From positions 104,579 to 168,578 of the forward strand of contig CANRJY010000004.1 in the NCBI GenBank assembly GCA_947631085.1: DNA of 64,000 bases. The letters are read 5' to 3'. Below the pieces are notes generated by a model. That model searched no databases. It was not told the origin of the DNA and worked only from the letters and a program-made list of their open reading frames with translations. This stretch comes from an uncultured Clostridia bacterium (GTDB taxonomy: Bacteria; Bacillota; Clostridia; UBA1381). Below, piece after piece: positions 34,408-42,293 of this stretch (position 1 is the first letter of the stretch; each line of letters opens with the position of its first letter). The position numbers and the translations under genes were made by a program.

Positions 34408-34755
34408 GTGGATAAGCCTTGCCTTACTTGTCAGTATAATATGACGATCCTTAATAAAATTAAAAACGAAATGCCCGACGAGGAAACGATCAACAAGCTT
34501 TCCGAGGTTTTTAAAATCTTCGGCGACAGCACGCGTATTCGTATTCTTTGGGCGTTGTTTGACAAGGAAATGTGCGTCTACGATATCGCCGAAGCGCTTT
34601 CGATGACGCAGTCCGCCATAAGCCACCAGCTCAGAAGCCTCAAACAGGCGCGGCTTATCAAATCGCGGCGCGACGGAAAAAATACCTTCTACTCGCTCGA
34701 CGACGACCACGTCAAGCGCATAATTGAGCAGGTTCTGATTCACATTGAGGAATAA
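34408..34755 (+). CDS. ArsR/SmtB-family metal-responsive repressor
   Basis: A 115-residue winged-helix repressor. The HTH is FKIFGDSTRIRILWALF, then YDIAEALSMTQSAISHQLRSLKQARLI. The C-terminal helix DDHVKRIIEQVLIHIEE has D-x-H-x10-H-x2-E spacing, the same as the alpha-5 zinc site of SmtB (Asp, His, His, Glu), so Zn(II) or Co(II) sensing is likely. It also has an N-terminal CLTC pair and a Cys in MCVYDIAE (alpha-3 position). I favour the GTG at 34408, because AGGGGTGAT lies just upstream; an in-frame ATG at 34390 lies too close to the predicted transcript start. The target may be itself and the following membrane protein. Confidence 0.82.
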   Translation: MDKPCLTCQYNMTILNKIKNEMPDEETINKLSEVFKIFGDSTRIRILWALFDKEMCVYDIAEALSMTQSAISHQLRSLKQARLIKSRRDGKNTFYSLDDDHVKRIIEQVLIHIEE

Positions 34756-34761
34756 ATACAA

Positions 34762-35217
34762 ATGGATTTACATGGAATTTTACAATCGGCGGGCTCGTAT
34801 ATTTATCTCGCCCTGTCGGTGATTTTTGCGTTTCTTAAAATGGTCGGCACGAGCATATACGAGTGGTTTATATCGCTGCCGTTTCCGACGGTGATGAAGC
34901 TTTTCGGCAACCCCATCATGAATAAGGCGGTGTTTGCGGCGGTGGCGGCGTATATTCTCGCCGTAAATATCGCGGCGCTCGCGATGTTTCTCTCCGATAA
35001 AAAACGCGCGCAGACAAAACGCGGCAGAATACCCGAAAAAAAGCTTATCAGAGTATGCGTTCTCGGCGGCGCGATAGGCGGAATAATCGGCATGAGCGCG
35101 GCGCATCATAAAACGAACGTGAAAAAATTCAAAATGACCGTTCCGGCGCTTTTCATAATTCAGCTGCTTGTTTACAGCATGGTGCTCGGTTTTTTGGGAT
35201 TTTGGGCATTTTTTTAA
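34762..35217 (+). CDS. DUF1294 membrane protein
   Basis: A 151-residue integral membrane protein with about four hydrophobic segments. The DUF1294 signature is the central stretch AMFLSDKKRAQTKRGRIPEK followed by GGAIGGIIGMSAAHHKTNVKKF. The N-terminal ~50 residues (an extra hydrophobic region) extend beyond the usual core. It starts 6 bp after the ArsR stop, suggesting co-transcription with the metal regulator. The function of the family is unknown; the context allows a role in metal stress, but this is only inference. Confidence 0.8.
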   Translation: MDLHGILQSAGSYIYLALSVIFAFLKMVGTSIYEWFISLPFPTVMKLFGNPIMNKAVFAAVAAYILAVNIAALAMFLSDKKRAQTKRGRIPEKKLIRVCVLGGAIGGIIGMSAAHHKTNVKKFKMTVPALFIIQLLVYSMVLGFLGFWAFF

Positions 35218-35276
35218 AATTAGGTATGGAAATTTCCGCGCGTTTGTGATATTATGGATAAAAGGAGATTAAAGCT

Positions 35277-35651
35277 ATGGATTTAACCGAAATTACAAAT
35301 AAAGACAGGCTCCGCATAGTCCAGGAGCTTGTGCCGGGTAAGCAGATAACTCTCGCGCATGTTATCGCCAGCCCCGATCCGATTTTATATACAAAGCTCG
35401 GACTTAACCCCGAGGTGGATTTTAACCACAGCGCAATCGGTATTTTGACGATAAGTCCCGCGGAAACCGCCGTTATAGCGGCAGATATAGCCACAAAAAC
35501 AGCTAACGTCGATTTGAGCTTCGTTGACCGTTTCAGCGGCACGCTGATAATAACGGGAATGATTTCGGATGTGGAAACGTCGCTCAGGGCTATTCTTACA
35601 TATTGCGAAAATAAACTGAACTGCACCGTGTGCGAGCTGACGAGAACATGA
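35277..35651 (+). CDS. eutS: EutS/PduU-type bacterial microcompartment shell protein
   Basis: A 124-residue circularly permuted BMC-domain protein. It starts TNKDRLRIVQELVPGKQITL, followed by AHVIASPDPILYTKLGL and the BMC core IGILTISPAETAVIAADIA...DRFSGTLIITGMISDVETSL, as in EutS of ethanolamine microcompartments. SD AAAGGAG precedes the ATG. It overlaps eutP by ATGA. No other eut, pdu or BMC shell gene is in the window, which is unusual for a hexamer-forming shell protein that normally works with several paralogues and encapsulated enzymes. Confidence 0.93.
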   Translation: MDLTEITNKDRLRIVQELVPGKQITLAHVIASPDPILYTKLGLNPEVDFNHSAIGILTISPAETAVIAADIATKTANVDLSFVDRFSGTLIITGMISDVETSLRAILTYCENKLNCTVCELTRT

Positions 35652-36127
35652 AAAAAATAATTTTTGTCGGACGCTCCGAGTGCGGCAAAACGACGCTCAC
35701 GCAGGCGATGAAGGGCGAGAAGATACATTATCACAAAACGCAGTATGTGAACCGCTTCGACGTCATAATCGACACCCCGGGAGAATACATACAGACGAAG
35801 CACCTCGGGAACGCGCTTGCGATGTATACGTTTGAAGCGGACGTTGTCGGGCTTTTATTGAGCGCGCGCGAGCCGTATTCGCTCTATCCGCCGGCTGTTA
35901 CACCGGTATGCAACCGTCCCGTGATAGGAATAGTTACCCAATGCGAGCGCAGATACGCCGATCCCGACCAAGCCGAGCGGTGGCTGCGCCTTGCCGGATG
36001 CGAGACGGTGTTCCGCGTCGATTCCAAAACGGGCGACGGCGTGTGGCAGATACTCGAATACCTCCGCGAGGACGGAGACGTCATGCCGTGGGAGGAGGAC
36101 AACAAGGAAACCGAAACGGCGTCCTGA
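35648..36127 (+). CDS. eutP: EutP/PduV-type small GTPase
   Basis: A 159-residue P-loop GTPase: GRSECGKTTLTQAMKGE near residue 8 (G1), DTPGEY near 43 (G3), VTQCERR near 97 and a C-terminal RVDSKTGDGVWQILEYL. The family accompanies ethanolamine or propanediol microcompartments; acetate kinase activity has been claimed for EutP of Salmonella. The ATG 35648 overlaps the eutS stop. The strong bidirectional terminator begins within its stop region, so eutS and eutP end this transcript. Confidence 0.9.
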   Translation: MKKIIFVGRSECGKTTLTQAMKGEKIHYHKTQYVNRFDVIIDTPGEYIQTKHLGNALAMYTFEADVVGLLLSAREPYSLYPPAVTPVCNRPVIGIVTQCERRYADPDQAERWLRLAGCETVFRVDSKTGDGVWQILEYLREDGDVMPWEEDNKETETAS

Positions 36128-36142
36128 CGGACGCCGTTTTTT
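36115..36142. terminator. Bidirectional terminator between eutP and hslO
   Basis: Ten-bp stem AACGGCGTCC / GGACGCCGTT with a 4-nt loop, TTTTTT on the plus strand; the eutP stop lies in the loop. Confidence 0.85.
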
Positions 36143-37022
36143 ATTTTGCCTGTTTTTCCAGCGCCTCAAGCTCGGCGCGGCTGAAGGTGTATTTATTGTC
36201 GCAGAAACGGCATGTAAGCTCCGCTTCTCCCTGCTTCTCTATCATGTCTCTCAGCTCCCGCGCGCCTATTGAGATAAGCGCCTTTTCCATACGCTCCTTT
36301 GAGCAGGTGCATTTGTATTCGGGATTAATTTTGTTATTGTCCATCAGCATTGAAAATCCGTCGGTAACGCGGAAAAGTATGTCCTCAGCTGTCATTCCGC
36401 CGTTTATCATTTCCGTTACGGGCGGCAGCTCAGATACCGTTTTTTCAATCGCCTCCGCGGTTTCTTCTCCCGCTTCCGGCATCAGCTGTATCATAAATCC
36501 GCCCGCCGCGAGCACGGAGCCGTCCGTATCGACCAGCACGCCGAGCGCCATGCAAGTCGGGATTTGCTCGCTTTTTGCGAAGTAATAAGTCAAATCCTCG
36601 GCTATCTCGCCGGAAACAAGCGGAATTTGACCGATATACGGCTCCCGCATACCGAGATCGCGCACAACGCTCAGATATCCTTCACCCACCGCGCCGCCGA
36701 CGTCAAGTTTTCCGTTGGAATTTAACGGCAAATCCACAAACGGATTTTCAACGTAGCCTCTGACGCGCGCGGCGCTGTCGGATACGGCGACAACAGTGCC
36801 TATTTCGCCGTCGCCCTTTATCTGAAGCGTTATCGAATCCGTTTCGTTTTTAAGTCCCGCGGCGCCCATGATCGCCGCTCCGGTAAGCAGCCGCCCGAGC
36901 GCCGCAGTGGCTGTCGGATAAGTGTGATGTATCTGCCGCCCTCTGTTTACAAGAGCCGTCGTAACGGCGCTGTATACGCGTATCGCGCCGTCGGCGCTTG
37001 TGCCTCTGACCAATTCGTCCAT
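36141..37022 (-). CDS. hslO: Redox-regulated chaperone Hsp33
   Basis: A 293-residue holdase chaperone activated by oxidation of a zinc-bound cysteine cluster. It opens with LVRGTSADGAIRVYSA and has the conserved THHTYPTATAALGRLLTGA-type region (here IHHTYPTATAALGRLL). The C-terminal Zn site is CTC near residue 236 and CRFC near 270 (CxC...CxxC). Length and domain order are typical. The SD (GGAGG) lies 11 nt before ATG 37022. It is the last gene of a possible cdaA-cdaR-hslO minus-strand series, separated from cdaR by 21 bp. Confidence 0.95.
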   Translation of the reverse strand: MDELVRGTSADGAIRVYSAVTTALVNRGRQIHHTYPTATAALGRLLTGAAIMGAAGLKNETDSITLQIKGDGEIGTVVAVSDSAARVRGYVENPFVDLPLNSNGKLDVGGAVGEGYLSVVRDLGMREPYIGQIPLVSGEIAEDLTYYFAKSEQIPTCMALGVLVDTDGSVLAAGGFMIQLMPEAGEETAEAIEKTVSELPPVTEMINGGMTAEDILFRVTDGFSMLMDNNKINPEYKCTCSKERMEKALISIGARELRDMIEKQGEAELTCRFCDNKYTFSRAELEALEKQAK

Positions 37023-37043
37023 TTGGTTAAAATCCTCCGTTTT

Positions 37044-38228
37044 TTATTGTATTGTCACGTTAGCCGTGCAGCTTCCCTGTGCGGTTATGGTTTCGTCAGC
37101 GAATTTTACGTTCAGCGAGTATGTTCCCGCTCCGAGTCCGGACGCGTCCACAGACGCTTTTACGGTATTTGCTTCAAGCTTCTCCTCGGGACCCGAAAGC
37201 ACAGCCGATACGGGCGAAACGACGGCGCTCAGCCCCGACGCGAGATTTTCGACGGTCGGAGTGACCGTAACAACTTTTTCCGCTCTTTTCAGGATCGACG
37301 CGCGCACCTTTACGGCGGCGTTTTCCTCCGGAATGTATATTGTGTCCGTTGACTGCAGTGTGTATTCCTGCTGCAATTCTGTGACCTTGTCAATATAGAG
37401 CACTATGCTGTCGGCGCTTGCGCCGTTCTCTATGCCCGCGCTCACGGTTGAAGGCGTTACGCTTGTGTCGCTTTTGTCAAGAACATACTGCTCCGAAAGC
37501 GACGGCGCAAGCTCGGGTATGACTGTTATGTTTTTAGCGGTATAAATTGTGTTTGTCACAGAAATTTCCGCGGTGGCAGTCTCGAGCGTCTCGTTTTGTG
37601 TTATATAGTTTCCGTCCTTATCGACAAGCAGAAAACCGACGCTCAGCGTGTTGTCCTCGGTCATATCGGATACATCCACAGATGCCACGGCGGAAGCCAC
37701 CTCGTCAAGCTCGCCCTTTGCGCCCGTTACCGCCACAGTGGGCGACGATGCTTCCGATTTTACTATTTTTGTTTTACTCGTGCCGGTATGGCTGATTTTT
37801 ACCGGTATTTCCCTGCTTTCAAGCTTCTCCGCCGTGACTGTTATTTCACCGGTTCTCGCAGCCTCAACGGAAATTCCGCTGTTGGAGGGTACTATAACGG
37901 TTCCCTGAAGTTCGTATTCCCCTGGGGCGCTGATCTGCGCCGTGTCAGCCTCGATATATATATCGTTCATGTAATTCATAAGGCTGCTGCGACGACCGCG
38001 CAGCGTAACCGACATGGACGGGATACTGTTTTTGCCCGTGAGAACCACGCCCTGTCCCTTCAGAGCGTATTCGTTTTTGAAACGCACGTCCGCGTCCGCG
38101 ATCGTTACCGTCGTTTCGGGATCGTCCACTATATTTATGAGAAACCACGCCGCTATCGCGAGAATTACCGCGAAAACCGCAGTGCGGACGCGGTTTGTTG
38201 GTTTATTTCCTTTTTTTGATTTTATCAT
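37044..38228 (-). CDS. cdaR: YbbR-domain regulator of c-di-AMP synthesis
   Basis: A 394-residue membrane-anchored protein with one N-terminal helix (VRTAVFAVILAIAAWFLINIV) and four extracytoplasmic YbbR repeats. CdaR binds and modulates the diadenylate cyclase CdaA. The ATG 38228 lies in the cdaA stop (ATGA overlap), preceded by GGAGG; the longer frame starts only at a TTG. In most Firmicutes cdaA-cdaR is followed by glmM; here hslO follows, and glmM lies 4 kb away on the other strand. Confidence 0.88.
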   Translation of the reverse strand: MIKSKKGNKPTNRVRTAVFAVILAIAAWFLINIVDDPETTVTIADADVRFKNEYALKGQGVVLTGKNSIPSMSVTLRGRRSSLMNYMNDIYIEADTAQISAPGEYELQGTVIVPSNSGISVEAARTGEITVTAEKLESREIPVKISHTGTSKTKIVKSEASSPTVAVTGAKGELDEVASAVASVDVSDMTEDNTLSVGFLLVDKDGNYITQNETLETATAEISVTNTIYTAKNITVIPELAPSLSEQYVLDKSDTSVTPSTVSAGIENGASADSIVLYIDKVTELQQEYTLQSTDTIYIPEENAAVKVRASILKRAEKVVTVTPTVENLASGLSAVVSPVSAVLSGPEEKLEANTVKASVDASGLGAGTYSLNVKFADETITAQGSCTANVTIQ

Positions 38229-39064
38229 TTCGTCCTCCAAAACCGTATTCTTTCCTTCGTCTCGCCGCTTTCCCGATTTATCACGAGCGTCTTTTCAAGC
38301 GCGCGCCTTAACGAGTCCCTTGATAAATTGCGCGTTAGGGAGCCGTTTCTCGCGATCGAGATTTTTCCTGTTTCCTCGCTTACCACGATCACGATAGCGT
38401 CGGTAACCTCACTCAGTCCGACCGCGGCGCGGTGGCGCGTACCCAAATCCTTGGAAAGATTATTATTTGCCGTCAGCGGCAGCACGCATCCCGCCGTTAT
38501 TATTTTATTTGCGCGGATAATTACCGCCCCGTCGTGCAGGGGAGTGTTCGGGACGAAGATATTTTTCAAAAGCCCGCTCGACACGTTTGCGTCAAGCAGC
38601 GTGCCGGAGCTCATATACTCTCCCAAACGCGTTTCGCGTTCGATGACTATAAGCGCGCCCGTTTTCGTCGCCGACATATCCGCCGCCGCCTCCACCACGG
38701 CATTGACCGTATTCGCTTCGATATCCTCGCTGTCTATGGCAAAATCTATTATTCTTCCGACCTTGAATCTTCCCATGCGCTCAAGCAGATTCCGAAGCTC
38801 CGGCTGAAAAATTACCACGACCGCGAATACTCCCACCTGAATAACTCCTCGCAGAATGTAATTCAGCGCGTTCAGGCGGAACCATGTGCTTAAGAAAAAC
38901 GCCACAAACAGGAAAAGTATTCCCTTGACGAGCTGCATGGCGCGCGTTTCCTTAATAAGGTTGATTATGTAATAAAATATAACGGCGACTATCGCTATAT
39001 CCACTATGTCGCTCACCTTGAAAAGCTGGATATATTTCAAAGCGTACTCAAAAAATTCACGCAC
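38225..39064 (-). CDS. cdaA: Diadenylate cyclase CdaA
   Basis: A 279-residue membrane enzyme making cyclic di-AMP from two ATP, a second messenger controlling potassium and cell-wall homeostasis. It has three N-terminal transmembrane helices (about residues 10-75) and a DAC domain with DGAVIIRANKI near 178 and GTRHRAAVGL near 208 (DGA and RHR catalytic motifs). The start is GTG 39064 with AGGAG 8 nt upstream. First of a cdaA-cdaR pair. Confidence 0.95.
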   Translation of the reverse strand: MREFFEYALKYIQLFKVSDIVDIAIVAVIFYYIINLIKETRAMQLVKGILFLFVAFFLSTWFRLNALNYILRGVIQVGVFAVVVIFQPELRNLLERMGRFKVGRIIDFAIDSEDIEANTVNAVVEAAADMSATKTGALIVIERETRLGEYMSSGTLLDANVSSGLLKNIFVPNTPLHDGAVIIRANKIITAGCVLPLTANNNLSKDLGTRHRAAVGLSEVTDAIVIVVSEETGKISIARNGSLTRNLSRDSLRRALEKTLVINRESGETKERIRFWRTK

Positions 39065-39161
39065 GGCGCTTTCTCCTCTCCATAAAAAGTATAACCATAA
39101 ACATTATATAACATTTTCCACAGTTTGGCTATAGAAATATTATTAAATTTTTATTTTTTTA

Positions 39162-39190
39162 TTGTATAGTTTAAAATTTTATGTTATAAT
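39162..39190 (+). promoter_or_regulatory. Promoter of the copper-amine-oxidase-like/cohesin-like gene
   Basis: TTGTAT (39162-39167), 17 bp, TATAAT (39185-39190) with an upstream TG. The leader contains a 7-bp hairpin CTCGGCG / CGCCGAG at 39205-39234 without a U-tract. Confidence 0.7.
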
Positions 39191-39274
39191 TCATTATATA
39201 ACATCTCGGCGCACAAATAAATATTGCCGCCGAGAACAGTATACCATATTTTTAAGAAGAAAGGAATAGTGACA

Positions 39275-40240
39275 ATGAAAAAAAATTTGATAAGTTTTGC
39301 CGTTGCCGCGGTTATTGCCGCCGCTCCGATGGGCGCGCTCGCGGATGAGACTCCGTCTGTTGTAGTTGACGGCGCTCCGATAATATTCAGCGACCAGGCT
39401 CCGGTGATAGTAAACGACAGAACTCTTGTTCCGGCAAGAGGCGTGTTCGAGGCTATGGACGCGGATGTGAAATGGTATGAAAGCAAGAATCTCGTTGAGA
39501 TAACAAGCGACGATAATTTAAGAATTGTCAGAATGTATATCGACAATCCCGTTATGGAGGTTTATACGTTTGAAAATTCTCTCTTGAACGCGGCAAAGGA
39601 TGAGATAACGCTCGACGTACCCCCGCAGCTTATGAACGACAGAACCATGATCCCTCTGAGAGCCATAGGCGAAGCCCTTAAGGCCACGGTAAACTGGGAC
39701 GAAAACGCAAATGAGGCGAGCATCATATCGGGAAGACATATAAAAACGGAATCGGAAACGGCAAAGGTTTCTCTCTCCGCGGGAGCTGACACGGCGGCGG
39801 CAGGTGAGACGTTCGACTTGTTCCTGAACGTGTCGAATATGGCGGCGTATCCGAATTGCCGCGTTGCCAACGCGGCAGCTGAAATAGAGTTCGACAAGAC
39901 GGCGTTTGAACTTGTTTCGGCGGCGCTCGTGAACGGCGACGTGGAGATTAACGGAACTCTGTATGATATAAATAATGATTATACCGCAAATTCATCGAGA
40001 ATTGCAGTTATAACGGCGGACTCATCCAATTCTCCCGACACCGACGGCAAAATTTTAAAAATCACCGTGAAATCCCTCACCGGAACGGAAGGCTCGTTCA
40101 AACTCGGAAACGGATTTCTGACATTTAATAAAAATTACAGCACAACGATAGGAGTAGAAGACGAGTCGGGCATTAAGACCGTAGGCGGCATCGATCTCGT
40201 GGTTGATCAGACCCCCGTTACGGTAAACGCCGGAAAATAA
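39275..40240 (+). CDS. Secreted protein with copper-amine-oxidase-like stalk and cohesin-like domain
   Basis: A 321-residue exported protein. Signal peptide MKKNLISFAVAAVIAAAPMG (cleavage after ALA). Residues about 25-165 form a copper-amine-oxidase N-terminal-like (stalk) domain with two NDRTLVPARGVFEAM / NDRTMIPLRAIGEAL units. Residues about 170-315 look like a cohesin-type beta-sandwich (TAAAGETFDLFLNVSNM, IEFDKTAFELVSA, ILKITVKSLTGTEGSFKLG). If truly a cohesin it could bind a dockerin, but no dockerin is seen in the window. The ATG 39275 follows GAAAGGA. Single gene between promoter and terminator. Confidence 0.72.
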   Translation: MKKNLISFAVAAVIAAAPMGALADETPSVVVDGAPIIFSDQAPVIVNDRTLVPARGVFEAMDADVKWYESKNLVEITSDDNLRIVRMYIDNPVMEVYTFENSLLNAAKDEITLDVPPQLMNDRTMIPLRAIGEALKATVNWDENANEASIISGRHIKTESETAKVSLSAGADTAAAGETFDLFLNVSNMAAYPNCRVANAAAEIEFDKTAFELVSAALVNGDVEINGTLYDINNDYTANSSRIAVITADSSNSPDTDGKILKITVKSLTGTEGSFKLGNGFLTFNKNYSTTIGVEDESGIKTVGGIDLVVDQTPVTVNAGK

Positions 40241-40252
40241 TAACAACGCGGC

Positions 40253-40284
40253 AAAGAGGCTGCCAAATCCGGCGGCCTCTTTTA
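40253..40284 (+). terminator. Terminator of the cohesin-like gene
   Basis: Twelve-bp near-perfect stem AAAGAGGCTGCC / GGCGGCCTCTTT then TT. Confidence 0.78.
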
Positions 40285-40310
40285 TAATTTTCGGAAAGGA
40301 AGGAACGTCA

Positions 40311-41495
40311 ATGGAAAAAACACCACTCGCGTTCAGAACGCATGTAACTATCTTCGGAAACACAAACGCTGGAAAATCCTCGCTTTTTAACAGGCTTCTC
40401 GACCAGGATATGGCTATAGTTTCCGCTTCCGCGGGTACGACCACCGACCCCGTTACAAAGGCGATGGAGCTGCTGCCGTACGGGCCTGTCGCGCTCACCG
40501 ACACCGCCGGTCTCGGCGACACATCCCAAATCGGCGTTCAGCGAATCAAAAAGACCGAAAAAGCGCTCGAAAAAACGGATTTCGCCATATACGCCGCCGA
40601 TTGCGCGGACTTTGACGAGGACGGTTACGCCGAAATGAAGGAACGTTTTACAAAGAAAAAAATTGGGCATCTCCTTGTTTTTACCAAATCCGATTTGGGA
40701 TACGGGAGCTTAAAGGAGCGCTACCCCGACGCTGTGTTTGTATCGGTCAATGATGAGGAATCCATAGAAAACTTAAAAAAGGTTCTGCAGGAGCGGCTAT
40801 CAAAGCTCGCGCCGGAGGAAAACACCATGATAGGCGGACTGCTGCCCTCCGGCAGCAACGTCGTTCTTGTCGTGCCGATAGACTCTGAGGCGCCGAAGGG
40901 CAGACTTATACTGCCGCAGGTGCAGCTTCTGCGCGACTGTCTCGACCACGGCATGAAATGCATAGTCACGCGAGACACGGAGCTTGAAGAAACGCTTCGG
41001 GAGCAGAAAAAGGTTGACCTTGTGGTTACCGACTCGCAGGCGTTTAAATTCGTCTCGCAGACCGTGCCTGAGGAGATACCGCTAACGTCATTTTCCATGC
41101 TCATGGCGCGGATGAAGGGCGATCTGAAAAAGCTCATCGAGGGCGCGGACGCTATAGAAGGTCTGAAGGACGGCAGTAAAATTCTTATGGCTGAGGCATG
41201 CACGCATAATTCCTCGCACGAGGATATAGGACGCGTAAAAATCCCGCGTCTGCTGAGGGCGCGAACGGGCAAGGAGCTTACATTCGATTACTGCGTGCAT
41301 CAGGATTTTCCCGAAAACATCGGCAAATACGATCTTGTTGTCCACTGCGGCGGCTGCATGATAAATTCTCGGTCAATGAATAACAGAATTGAGTTCTGCC
41401 GCGAAAACGGAGTGCCTATCACTAATTACGGCGTGGTTTTGGCGTATTTAAACGGTATTTTGGACAGATGCGGAAAAATATTCAAAACGCAATAA
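40311..41495 (+). CDS. hydF: [FeFe]-hydrogenase H-cluster maturation GTPase HydF
   Basis: A 394-residue scaffold that carries the 2Fe precursor of the hydrogenase H-cluster. N-terminal G domain: IFGNTNAGKSSLFNRLLDQD, TDTAGLGD, TKSD. C-terminal iron-sulfur site: CTHN near residue 303 and HCGGC near 352, which fit the CxH...HCxxC pattern. Presence implies an [FeFe] hydrogenase and HydE/HydG elsewhere, hence a fermentative hydrogen-producing anaerobe. SD GGAAAGGAAGG precedes the ATG. HydE and HydG are absent from this window. Confidence 0.95.
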   Translation: MEKTPLAFRTHVTIFGNTNAGKSSLFNRLLDQDMAIVSASAGTTTDPVTKAMELLPYGPVALTDTAGLGDTSQIGVQRIKKTEKALEKTDFAIYAADCADFDEDGYAEMKERFTKKKIGHLLVFTKSDLGYGSLKERYPDAVFVSVNDEESIENLKKVLQERLSKLAPEENTMIGGLLPSGSNVVLVVPIDSEAPKGRLILPQVQLLRDCLDHGMKCIVTRDTELEETLREQKKVDLVVTDSQAFKFVSQTVPEEIPLTSFSMLMARMKGDLKKLIEGADAIEGLKDGSKILMAEACTHNSSHEDIGRVKIPRLLRARTGKELTFDYCVHQDFPENIGKYDLVVHCGGCMINSRSMNNRIEFCRENGVPITNYGVVLAYLNGILDRCGKIFKTQ

Positions 41496-41539
41496 TACGC
41501 GCGGTGAATTTGTAATATACTCGGAAGGAGGGGGAAGCT

Positions 41540-42172
41540 ATGCCAAAAGGAGGCGCGCGCCACGCTCGTCGGCGCAGAAAAAAGAGAATATTCCCGAAGT
41601 TTATGCTTTTTGTTTTGGCGGCAGCGTGCGTCGTATGCGGGCTTAAGCTCGGCAAGACGATATTTGAAAGAACCTCTTTTTCCGAGCGCTCGTTTGAGCT
41701 GCTGCTTCAGGCAGATCCGCGCTGGGCGGACGCTCCTTACGGCAGCAGCACGGTTTCGGCAAGCGGCTGCGGCCCGACGTGCCTTTCGATGGTGTACATA
41801 GGTCTTACGGGCGATTGGAGCATGACCCCCGACGCCATGTCGCTGTTCGCCGATGAAAACGGATACTATATCGACAGCGTCGGCACAAGCTGGTCGTTGA
41901 TGGACAACGGAGCGGAGGAGCTCGGATTAAACGCGGAGGATATCCCGTTAAATGAGGACATAATAAAACGCGAGCTTGAAAAGAAGCACCCGATAATATG
42001 CAGCGTGGGACCGGGGGATTTTACTGTCGAGGGGCATTTTATAGTGCTGGTTGAATATACCGAAGATAATATGATACGCGTCAACGACCCCAACAGCGAG
42101 TATACGAGCGCGCAGCTTTGGAGCTACGAACGGCTTGCGCCGCAAATAAACGCAATGTGGGCATATTCGTAA
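41540..42172 (+). CDS. Membrane-anchored C39-like cysteine peptidase
   Basis: A 210-residue protein with a very basic N-terminus (residues 1-18), a signal anchor (FPKFMLFVLAAACVVCGLKL) and an extracytoplasmic papain-like domain of the Peptidase_C39_2 type. The Cys motif is ASGCGPTCLSMVY near residue 75, the His is in VEGHFIVLVEY near 165 and the Asp/Asn in VNDPNSEY near 185. It has the form of small secreted peptidases that trim peptides or wall bridges; the substrate is unknown. SD GGAAGGAGGGGG is unusually strong. Confidence 0.82.
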   Translation: MPKGGARHARRRRKKRIFPKFMLFVLAAACVVCGLKLGKTIFERTSFSERSFELLLQADPRWADAPYGSSTVSASGCGPTCLSMVYIGLTGDWSMTPDAMSLFADENGYYIDSVGTSWSLMDNGAEELGLNAEDIPLNEDIIKRELEKKHPIICSVGPGDFTVEGHFIVLVEYTEDNMIRVNDPNSEYTSAQLWSYERLAPQINAMWAYS

Positions 42173-42209
42173 TAAACTTTACAATTTTCTTTCTTTATTT
42201 TTAAAACAG

Positions 42210-42238
42210 TTTACATTTTACGGTATTTATTGTATAAT
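42210..42238 (+). promoter_or_regulatory. Promoter of glmM-rsmG
   Basis: TTTACA (42210-42215), 17 bp, TATAAT (42233-42238). Confidence 0.68.
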
Positions 42239-42293
42239 TAAATAATACAATGGAATTTTGCGCCAAAAAGGTTATAATAAAGGAGAAGGATCT

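Noticed and set aside
39205..39234. Hairpin before the cohesin-like gene as a terminator
   Set aside because: No U-tract, long 16-nt loop and located in a leader after a good promoter.
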